A stretch of 64,000 nucleotides of DNA from CAYXVJ01 sp964558445 (GTDB taxonomy: Bacteria; Bacillota; Clostridia; Saccharofermentanales; Fastidiosipilaceae): contig CAZLEA010000003.1 of NCBI GenBank assembly GCA_964558445.1, positions 1-64,000 of the forward strand, in the 5' to 3' direction. The position numbers and the translations under genes are program-made. Below are positions 8,579 to 15,097 of this stretch, piece by piece. The notes under the pieces are model-generated. The model saw only the letters and a list, made by a program, of their open reading frames with translations. It was not told the origin of the DNA and searched no databases. Positions within the stretch are counted from its first letter, which is position 1. Each line of letters begins with the position of its first letter.

Positions 8579-9463
8579 TCACTGATCGCTAGGGGAATTG
8601 CTCTGTTGTATGCTGACGAAACTTGCCGTCGCTTCGGCGCCGAGCATGATGACGACAGAGCTCAGGTAGAGCCAGACTAAGAGGACGATCAAGCCACCGA
8701 TGGAACCGTAGGTATTGGCGTAATTCGCGAAGTTACCGACATAGTAGGCGAAGCCACCGGAGCTCATGGTCCAGAGCAGGGCCGCAAACAAACCGCCTCC
8801 CAAGGCAGCTCGCCAGCGGATGCGAAGCGTGCGCGGGAAGCCGGGACCGAAGCGATAGAGGGTTGCGAAACCGAGCGTCAGCACGGCAAACGGGATGAGG
8901 TTTCTAGCCAGATCCCAACCGGTTCGCACGAAGGTCTCGGGTAAGACGGTCTGCATGAGCAGGTCTACGATGGCAGAGCCGAAGACTTGGGCAGCAAGCG
9001 TCGTGAGTATCATCACGACAAGCAAGAGTGTGAAGGCAAGCGAGATCAGGCGCTTAGCCAGTATATTTCTTGTGTTCTCCACATCAAAGGCGAGGTCCAT
9101 GGCGACCAACAGATTTGTCATGCCGCTTGAAGCAGACCATAGACTGAGGACGAGCGCAGCCGATAGCAGCATGCCGGAGCGATTCTGCAGAATATCGTTG
9201 ATCAGCGGGCCGATAAGCTCGGCGGCTGTCGGTGGTAAGAAGTCCAGGATCGATGCCAGGCTCTCTTGGTCGCCGAGCGGCGTGAGAGGCAGAAGTGTCA
9301 GTAAGAAGATGAGGAAGGGGAAGAAGGCCAAGACCAGATAGTAAGCCAGCTGGGCACCCGTGGCTGTCACGTTGTCTTCCTTCACGCGTCGCAAGAATTC
9401 TCTTTTGAAGCGAAGGAAACCGGGTGGTAGTCTCTTCAATAACCTGTTTAGGATCTCTCTCAT
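8579..9463 (-). CDS. YihY/virulence factor BrkB family membrane protein
   Basis: A 294-residue protein with about six membrane helices. The pattern VTATGAQLAYYLVLAFFPFLIFLLTLL near the N-terminus and GGLIVLLVWLYLSSVVIMLGAE at the C-terminus are hallmarks of YihY/BrkB (formerly and wrongly called RNase BN). The function is unproven; it may be a transporter or envelope protein. GGGAGG lies upstream of the ATG. It shares a divergent intergenic region of 232 bp with carD. Confidence 0.92.
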   Translation of the reverse strand: MREILNRLLKRLPPGFLRFKREFLRRVKEDNVTATGAQLAYYLVLAFFPFLIFLLTLLPLTPLGDQESLASILDFLPPTAAELIGPLINDILQNRSGMLLSAALVLSLWSASSGMTNLLVAMDLAFDVENTRNILAKRLISLAFTLLLVVMILTTLAAQVFGSAIVDLLMQTVLPETFVRTGWDLARNLIPFAVLTLGFATLYRFGPGFPRTLRIRWRAALGGGLFAALLWTMSSGGFAYYVGNFANYANTYGSIGGLIVLLVWLYLSSVVIMLGAEATASFVSIQQSNSPSDQ

Positions 9464-9583
9464 GTGGGGGCCCTCCCTTGACTCTTAGTATAATGTAATT
9501 GGTATAAAATTAACATTTAAACACTGGATAATTCTATATAATACATAGCAAAACCTTGCTTATGTGCAGTCGAATATCACAAC

Positions 9584-9612
9584 TTGAATAGAAATGGGTT
9601 TTGTGTTATAAT
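9584..9612 (+). promoter_or_regulatory. Promoter of carD
   Basis: TTGAAT at 9584-9589 and TATAAT at 9607-9612 are separated by 17 nt, and TG at 9604-9605 gives an extended -10. It is one of the best sigma-A-type promoters in the window. Confidence 0.8.
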
Positions 9613-9652
9613 ACAATTATATATGCGCAACACCTATTGGTATATCGCTTGG

Positions 9653-9678
9653 ATTCCCCTTCGGCGCGTAAGGGGAAT
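9653..9678 (+). promoter_or_regulatory. Hairpin in the carD 5' leader
   Basis: ATTCCCCTT (9653-9661) and AAGGGGAAT (9670-9678) form a perfect 9-bp stem with an 8-nt loop. It stops just before the GGGGAG ribosome site at 9685-9690. It could stabilise the mRNA or compete for the ribosome site (its CCCC could pair with GGGG). No known element matches. Confidence 0.5.
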
Positions 9679-9695
9679 GTTTATGGGGAGATGTT

Positions 9696-10205
9696 ATGTT
9701 CAAACAAGATGATTATGTAGTCCACAATACTATGGGGGTTAACCGTATCACAGAGGTGCTTCAGGAGACGGTCAACGGCAAGTCCGTTGAGTTCTATGTA
9801 CTCGAACCGGCCTTCGGCGGTAACATGACCTTGAAGATTCCGGCCGCCGGATCGGAAGACAAGATGAGGCCTATTCTGACCCGCGAAGAGGTGGAGGAGC
9901 TGATCGCCGGTATCCCTGCTCAAGAGACCATCTGGATCGATGAGGATAAGATTCGTTATGAGGAATTCCGTGCTTGCTTGAAGACGGGAGCTTGTGAGAA
10001 CTGGGTTGCCTTGATCAAGACCTTGAATGAGAAGAAGGACGAACGCGAGCAGATTGGCAAGCAATTGACGAGAGTCGATGCCGATGTCTTGAAGACCGCG
10101 GAGAAGAACTTGACGACAGAGATTGCCGTTGTGCTCGAGATGAATCCGGACGATGTGCTGCCTTACATCTATAGTCAGATGCCGCTTGCGGAGACAGAAG
10201 CCTAA
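9696..10205 (+). CDS. carD: CarD-family transcriptional regulator
   Basis: A 169-residue CarD_CdnL_TRCF-type protein. The N-terminal Tudor-like RNA polymerase interaction domain covers about residues 1-65 (DYVVHNTMGVNRITEV, then VEFYVLEPAFGGNMTLKIP). The helical C-terminal domain (about 70-160) normally contacts the upstream edge of the promoter bubble. CarD binds the polymerase beta subunit and stabilises open complexes at rRNA and other promoters. It has its own extended -10 promoter and a terminator-like hairpin downstream, so it is monocistronic. In many Bacillota carD neighbours radA/ispD, but here radA-ispD are 33 kb away. Confidence 0.93.
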   Translation: MFKQDDYVVHNTMGVNRITEVLQETVNGKSVEFYVLEPAFGGNMTLKIPAAGSEDKMRPILTREEVEELIAGIPAQETIWIDEDKIRYEEFRACLKTGACENWVALIKTLNEKKDEREQIGKQLTRVDADVLKTAEKNLTTEIAVVLEMNPDDVLPYIYSQMPLAETEA

Positions 10206-10234
10206 ACGAGAGCAGAATCAATCATATGTATAGG

Positions 10235-10268
10235 ACAGTCGCTTGCTACTTCGGTAGCAAGCGACTGT
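10235..10268 (+). terminator. Hairpin with C(UUCG)G tetraloop after carD
   Basis: ACAGTCGCTTGCTAC (10235-10249) and GTAGCAAGCGACTGT (10254-10268) form a perfect 15-bp stem closed by C(UUCG)G, an unusually stable tetraloop. No long T tract follows, so it may act as a 3'-end stabiliser as well as a terminator. Confidence 0.7.
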
Positions 10269-10378
10269 TATGCCTAATAAACGAATTACTCTAAGCATGA
10301 TTGCCGCATGTTCGCCTGTACCGGCGTCATGTCTGTCGGCGCTTGTCCCTGCCTATACAGAGTGCCTCGCTTGACAGC

Positions 10379-10936
10379 TTATCGCTTGCGAGGGTCTTCC
10401 TCATCGATGTCGTCCAAGTCGTTTGTGTTGACCAGTGGCGGAGGGTTCAGTGTCTGCCCAGATGGACTCATGATGTCTTGATTGCCGGTACCGACAGGTG
10501 GGATGATCACGCCATCCTTCTGTATCTCTTGGGGTTCTGCTTGACTAAGCTTGGGATCGGATGCGAGCAGTTCTCGTATGCTGTCACCTGAGTGGCGATC
10601 GGCCACGGTCAAGTCGCTCTCGACTAGGAGCAGTAGTTGTCCGTCAGCCAATTGGTCCTCGTAACGGGCGAGGAGTTCGTCATCTCGAATCAGCTCCGTG
10701 GCTCTGTCCTCTTGACTGAATATGTCCTTGATCTTGGCCCAGAGACCGGTCTCTTCTTCTGTCGACAAATCGACAAACAAGGTCCTGATGCCAGGCGGAG
10801 CTTCGAAGTCACGGGCGCTTGGCTCGTTTACGATTAGAGTGATGTCTGCCTTGGTGAAACCCTTGTTCAATAGGGTATCAATAGCTAGGTTCGCAGTATC
10901 TACCGTGTTGTAGGTTCCTTCTACGAAACGTTTCAT
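10379..10936 (-). CDS. YflT/GSP17M-type general stress domain protein
   Basis: A 185-residue protein. The N-terminal 100 residues (RFVEGTYNTVDTANLAIDTLLNKGFTKADITLIV, later ADGQLLLLVES) match the heat-induced stress protein YflT domain, also found in general stress protein 17M. The C-terminal third is Pro/Asp/Asn-rich and probably disordered. The role is unknown; homologues in Bacillus belong to the general stress response. GGGAGG lies upstream of the ATG. The gene is divergent from the ABC-F gene. Confidence 0.8.
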   Translation of the reverse strand: MKRFVEGTYNTVDTANLAIDTLLNKGFTKADITLIVNEPSARDFEAPPGIRTLFVDLSTEEETGLWAKIKDIFSQEDRATELIRDDELLARYEDQLADGQLLLLVESDLTVADRHSGDSIRELLASDPKLSQAEPQEIQKDGVIIPPVGTGNQDIMSPSGQTLNPPPLVNTNDLDDIDEEDPRKR

Positions 10937-11147
10937 GTGTTTACCTCCCGGATTCTATCCATTTAGTATTCGACTTGTCTCTTCTTCGTATGTGGTCAAC
11001 CATGCGCCTAGCATAACATGATTGCACTTAAACGACCGTTACCTCTGTCACTCACGACCAATATTGTGACAATCTCATTTGCTAAGAGGACTATCCTCGA
11101 CGTACAATGAGTTGTTCTTGGACCGTTTATTTCCTTGGAGGATCATG

Positions 11148-13076
11148 ATGAATTTACTTACAGTCGAACAATTGAGAATGACCTATGCCGACCGCCTGCT
11201 CTTCGATGATTTGGACTTCGCGATTCATAGCGAGGACAAGATCGGCGTGATCGGGGTGAACGGTAGCGGGAAGTCAACCCTCCTTAAGATACTGGCAGGA
11301 CGCCAAGCCTATGACAGCGGTCAGATCACGAAGAAGCGTGATCTTGTAGTTGAATACCTGGCGCAAGATTCGATGTACCCCTCGGAGATGACCGTGCTGG
11401 ATGCCGCGCTACAAGGAGAGGGGCCGGCACTTCGCACGCTTCGCGATTACCACGATGCCCAGCGGGCTCTGACTATGAGTCCGGATGACGAACAGGTACA
11501 GGCTCGATTCTTTCGCCTCAGTGCCAAGATGGACGAGACGAACGCTTGGTCTGTAGAGAGTGAAGCCAAGTCGATTCTGACGCAGCTTGGCATCACAGCG
11601 TTCGATGCGTTCTGTGGTCCGCTATCGGGCGGGGAGAAGAAGCGTATTGCGCTTGCCTCTGCTCTGATTCAAGACGCCGAGCTCTTGATCTTGGACGAAC
11701 CGACCAACCATTTGGATCCGACTGCCATTGAGTGGCTTGAGACCTATCTTGGTCAATATAGAGGTGCTCTCCTGATGGTCACGCACGATCGCTATTTCTT
11801 GGAGCGAGTAACAAACGTTATCGTGGAGATCGATCAGGCGAAGCTCTATCGCTATGAGGCGAATTACAGCCGTTGGCTAGAGCTGAAGGCGGAACGCGTA
11901 GCCGAGGAAGAGGCGAAGTGGCAGAAGCACAAGAATCTCATGGATCGAGAGCTTGCTTGGATGCGTCAGGGAGCGAAGGCCAGAAGCACGAAGCAACGCG
12001 CGAGAATCGAGCGCTTCGAGGCATTATCGGCTGTCCTGGGGCCTACACAGCAAGAGCAGCTGCAAGTCGATACGGTGACCACTCGCTTGGGGCGCAAGAC
12101 CTTGGAGCTCAAACATGTATCCAAGGCTTACGAGGGAAGAGACCTGATCCGTGACTTCTCCTATCTCTTGGCCAGAGACGATCGTTTGGGACTTGTCGGT
12201 CCCAACGGTAGCGGCAAAACCACCCTGCTCAACATCATGGCCGGCCTAGTCTCGCCGGACAGCGGAGAACGAGAGATCGGTAGTACTGTCAAGATCGGCT
12301 ATTTCCGCCAGATCAATCTCGACATGGATCCAAATCAGCGGGTCATCGAGTATATCCTCGAGCAGGCCAGCAGCGTACAGACAGGATCGGGGACGATCTC
12401 TGCCACGCAGATGCTCGAACGTTTCTTGTTTGATTCGAAGCTTCAGGGGACACAGATCGCGAAGCTGTCGGGTGGTGAGCGTCGTCGGCTGCATCTGCTC
12501 AAGGTGCTTATGGAGCAACCAAACGTCTTGCTGCTAGATGAGCCGACCAACGATCTTGATATCATGACGCTATCGGTGCTCGAGGACTACCTGGATGATT
12601 TCCCTGGTGCGGTTGTCGTCGTATCCCATGACCGCTACTTCCTCGATCGCGTAGCTGAACACATGCTGGCCTTCGATGATCTGGAGATCCGCCCGTTCAA
12701 CGGTGATTTCCATGCATATATGACGGATCTACATGCGAGGCAGCAGGCTCTTCGTGCGGCCGCCTCCATGGAGATGAAGCAGACTCCCGGGAAGCCGGAT
12801 ACGAGACCCCGGAAGCAGGAGAGGACTCGCCTGACGATGGCCGAGCAGCATGACCTGAAGACGATTGACCAAGACCTCCTGCAGATGGAGCAGAAGATCG
12901 AGCAGATGGAAGAGGCTATCGAACTTGCATCCACGGATTACGTCAAGCTGCAAACCCTGACGGATGAACAAACGAAGCTAAACGAGACTTACGATGCTCT
13001 ATCCGAACGCTGGCTCTATCTCCACGATAAGCTCGAACAGATTCGCCAAGAAGAGGAGGATGTTTCGGATCGGTAA
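11148..13076 (+). CDS. ABC-F family ATPase, Uup-like
   Basis: A 642-residue soluble protein with two ABC domains and no membrane segments. Walker A motifs are GVNGSGKST in domain 1 and GPNGSGKTT in domain 2; signatures are LSGGEKKRIALA and LSGGERRRLHLLK; Walker B regions are LLILDEPTNHLD and VLLLDEPTNDLD. The linker is charged (the P-site tRNA interaction motif region), and the C-terminus (about 575-642) is a coiled coil as in Uup. ABC-F proteins act on the ribosome, either relieving stalling or protecting from antibiotics. The Uup-type tail favours a housekeeping role. ATG 11148 is chosen because GGAGG lies 6 nt upstream; the adjacent ATG 11145 would leave only 3 nt. Confidence 0.92.
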   Translation: MNLLTVEQLRMTYADRLLFDDLDFAIHSEDKIGVIGVNGSGKSTLLKILAGRQAYDSGQITKKRDLVVEYLAQDSMYPSEMTVLDAALQGEGPALRTLRDYHDAQRALTMSPDDEQVQARFFRLSAKMDETNAWSVESEAKSILTQLGITAFDAFCGPLSGGEKKRIALASALIQDAELLILDEPTNHLDPTAIEWLETYLGQYRGALLMVTHDRYFLERVTNVIVEIDQAKLYRYEANYSRWLELKAERVAEEEAKWQKHKNLMDRELAWMRQGAKARSTKQRARIERFEALSAVLGPTQQEQLQVDTVTTRLGRKTLELKHVSKAYEGRDLIRDFSYLLARDDRLGLVGPNGSGKTTLLNIMAGLVSPDSGEREIGSTVKIGYFRQINLDMDPNQRVIEYILEQASSVQTGSGTISATQMLERFLFDSKLQGTQIAKLSGGERRRLHLLKVLMEQPNVLLLDEPTNDLDIMTLSVLEDYLDDFPGAVVVVSHDRYFLDRVAEHMLAFDDLEIRPFNGDFHAYMTDLHARQQALRAAASMEMKQTPGKPDTRPRKQERTRLTMAEQHDLKTIDQDLLQMEQKIEQMEEAIELASTDYVKLQTLTDEQTKLNETYDALSERWLYLHDKLEQIRQEEEDVSDR

Positions 13077-13149
13077 TAAATCGTAATTTATCTATCTATT
13101 GATATTGTTCTTGTTTTACTCTATAGTAGGAAGCAGGAGGTATAAATCA

Positions 13150-13419
13150 ATGGATACACAATTGATTCTCAGAAACTTGGACGAGTGCTTAGCTACACTC
13201 AACAGCCGTGGAGATTGTCCTGCTGATTTATTCTTGGACTATTCGAGCGGAGATGTTTGGATTCCGGACTATCCGAAGGAGCATGAGTACACCTGCCACT
13301 TCTGTGGTGCGATCGCGTTGGTTCATGAATTCCCGGCCAAGGATGATACAGTTTATACGGCTGAGGATATCGAAGCGATTTGCCAAGATGCTTATCGCAC
13401 ATTCCGGATGGCTGTCTGA
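13150..13419 (+). CDS. Hypothetical protein with a CxxC motif
   Basis: An 89-residue acidic protein of no family I recognise. It starts at ATG 13150 with GCAGGAGG about 11 nt upstream. A single CHFCG motif near residue 49 could take part in metal binding or redox chemistry, but a second Cys pair is absent; the other Cys residues (near 13, 23 and 80) are isolated. No signal peptide or membrane segment is visible. It lies between the ABC-F gene and tRNA-Val, on the same strand as both, 73 nt after the ABC-F stop. Confidence 0.65.
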   Translation: MDTQLILRNLDECLATLNSRGDCPADLFLDYSSGDVWIPDYPKEHEYTCHFCGAIALVHEFPAKDDTVYTAEDIEAICQDAYRTFRMAV

Positions 13420-13554
13420 TCGTGGCGAGACACGAGCGGATTTCGCCGACAAGATGAGCAATATGGCCGACACCATGTAACAACCGCTTATTAGGTAATC
13501 GATTGCTACGTTTGAATCGTTGATTTAGCGTAAATCCGGATTTTTAATTAGCAG

Positions 13555-13583
13555 TTGACAGATAATGGGTTTCGGGTTAATAT
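13555..13583 (+). promoter_or_regulatory. Promoter of tRNA-Val
   Basis: A consensus TTGACA (13555-13560) is followed after 17 nt by TAATAT (13578-13583). Transcription would start near 13590, 30 nt before the tRNA. The short leader contains the hairpin TTGATTG/CAATCAA. Confidence 0.8.
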
Positions 13584-13619
13584 TGCTGAGCGGTTGATTG
13601 ATCGCAATCAATCGTTTCC

Positions 13620-13696
13620 GGGTGCTTAGCTCAGCTGGTTAGAGTACCTGCTCGACACGCAGGGGGTCACTGGTTCGAATCCAGTAGTACCCACCA
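13620..13696 (+). tRNA. tRNA-Val (anticodon GAC)
   Basis: A complete 77-nt cloverleaf with encoded CCA (13694-13696). Acceptor GGGTGCT/AGTACCC, D-stem GCTC/GAGT, anticodon stem CCTGC/GCAGG, T-stem ACTGG/CCAGT with loop TTCGAAT. The seven-base anticodon loop reads TCGACAC, giving anticodon GAC. Position 33, nearly always U, is C here. Confidence 0.93.
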
Positions 13697-13705
13697 GGAT
13701 AGAAG

Positions 13706-13734
13706 CCCTGATACCACGAGGTATCGGGGTTTTT
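13706..13734 (+). terminator. Rho-independent terminator after tRNA-Val
   Basis: CCCTGATACC (13706-13715) pairs with GGTATCGGGG (13720-13729) around the loop ACGA and is followed by TTTTT. It begins 10 nt after the tRNA CCA. Confidence 0.9.
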
Positions 13735-14108
13735 GCTATTTCGACGCGATCTCCGCTTGTCCCCCTTTTTGTCCCACCTTTTTCACCAATACACAAGATC
13801 AACAACGGAAGCAGTTATGGAATCAATCGTATTTGCTTCTGCAAATACAGGCTATTTCGACGAGCATTCGCTCTGATTTTGCAAGTTAGAGAGATGGAAC
13901 CTGCATATTCTGTCTGCTTTCGCACACGCTCCTCATGGATATTCGTGTATAGTGAAGTATCTTATTCGGTAGGAGAATTTGTAAACTGACGACATGCACA
14001 ATTAAGAGCTATACAGTTTGACAGTTCTCAATGCTTGCAAAATGAGCAAACGTTGCTAGAATAGATATACTACTTCGACTCGAAACGATAGAAATTGGAG
14101 GCTTGCTG
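13735..14108 (+). other. Intergenic region after tRNA-Val with small repeats and a promoter
   Basis: About 370 bp without a convincing gene. It holds a 12-bp perfect direct repeat GCTATTTCGACG (13735-13746 and 13851-13862), a tandem-like pair of TTGTCCC...CTTTTT at about 13757-13785, and a perfect hairpin GTATTTGC-TTCT-GCAAATAC (13829-13848). A likely promoter for the next gene is TTGCAA (14035-14040), 16 nt, TAGAAT (14057-14062) with extended -10 TG at 14054-14055. Confidence 0.5.
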
Positions 14109-14981
14109 ATGCAGAATAGTAATTTCAATATGATGGCTTCGCGCAGTGATGACGTTGAATCGGCCAGATCTTATGAAGGCTACGCTCGGATTCATGCAAA
14201 TCCAGAGAACATTGGTCAGATCATTGAGTGGCTGAGTTTGATTTTCGATCATTACTATACCTTCTTGGATGTCTTTGTACCCAAGGAAGACGGTAGCACG
14301 ACGCTGATCCATATCACCGCCGATAACGATCGGGCAAGTAACCGAGTAGAGCTCGAACAACTGAAGGATTTGGTAGACCGAGAGATGATACTATCCGCCG
14401 TCTTGGCTCAGCGCTGGGATATCCTGACCCCATCCGGTAAGAACACGAGCAAGCACCTGCATATTCAGGTTGCGCGCTATGAAATCATGTCCGGTTGGCG
14501 CATCCGTGCAGACGGCAAGAACGCTGCAGGCGATAACTGGGACAAGCGATTGCTAAACGGCACACTGGATGAGAAGCATTGGGTCCCCTTCACGGAGCCC
14601 AAGGGCAGCTACTACGCACACAACGCGGTCTTCCGCTTCTACAGTCAGAACAGGACCAAGGACAGCAATCAGGCGATTGAACTCCTGGAGCGCTTCGCTG
14701 CCGACTTCCTCGGCACCGTAGACAACGTAGAAGATGTCTACTTCGAGCGGTCCAACGAGTTTGAAGCGATCGCGTCCGGCTACCTCTCGTTTGAGGCAGA
14801 GGACTATCCGAAGTACTTAGCGTATCTAGAAGAACTGATGCAATTCGCACGCGATAACCCGGACATGGAACTTGAGATCAAGAACCTGATGTTCGAGAAG
14901 CCGAGTTGCGAAGTGGTCGGTTTCCGCTTCAACAAGGATGAAGCGAGTGTAGAGCCCGTACGCTGGGCGTTTCTCGGATAA
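14109..14981 (+). CDS. Hypothetical protein, 290 residues
   Basis: I do not recognise this family. The protein is soluble, without signal peptide or membrane segments, and mixed alpha/beta in character (IIEWLSLIFDHYYTFLDVFV, then TLIHITADNDRASNR; GSYYAHNAVFRFYS mid-protein). GGAGG lies 7 nt before ATG 14109 and an extended -10 promoter lies 47 nt upstream. A palindromic hairpin follows, so it appears monocistronic. Base usage is like that of its neighbours, and the ordered motifs and good start signals argue that it is a real gene. No function is proposed. Confidence 0.75.
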   Translation: MQNSNFNMMASRSDDVESARSYEGYARIHANPENIGQIIEWLSLIFDHYYTFLDVFVPKEDGSTTLIHITADNDRASNRVELEQLKDLVDREMILSAVLAQRWDILTPSGKNTSKHLHIQVARYEIMSGWRIRADGKNAAGDNWDKRLLNGTLDEKHWVPFTEPKGSYYAHNAVFRFYSQNRTKDSNQAIELLERFAADFLGTVDNVEDVYFERSNEFEAIASGYLSFEAEDYPKYLAYLEELMQFARDNPDMELEIKNLMFEKPSCEVVGFRFNKDEASVEPVRWAFLG

Positions 14982-15008
14982 GCGAGACATAAGATCACAG
15001 TAGAACAT

Positions 15009-15047
15009 GAAGATGGCAGTCATACGGTTTGTATGGCTGCCATCTTC
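15009..15047. terminator. Bidirectional hairpin between convergent genes
   Basis: GAAGATGGCAGTCATAC (15009-15025) pairs fully, with one T-G wobble, to GTATGGCTGCCATCTTC (15031-15047) around a 5-nt loop. It lies between the ends of two convergent genes; TTAATTAT follows on the plus strand. Confidence 0.75.
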
Positions 15048-15097
15048 TTAATTATCCGGTAGAGTGTCCTCGGTACATCGAATGATATGACTTCTAC

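Noticed and set aside
11063..11073. ATTGTGACAAT palindrome upstream of the ABC-F gene, partly like a Rex site
   Set aside because: Only one half of the Rex consensus fits; too short and degenerate to call an operator.
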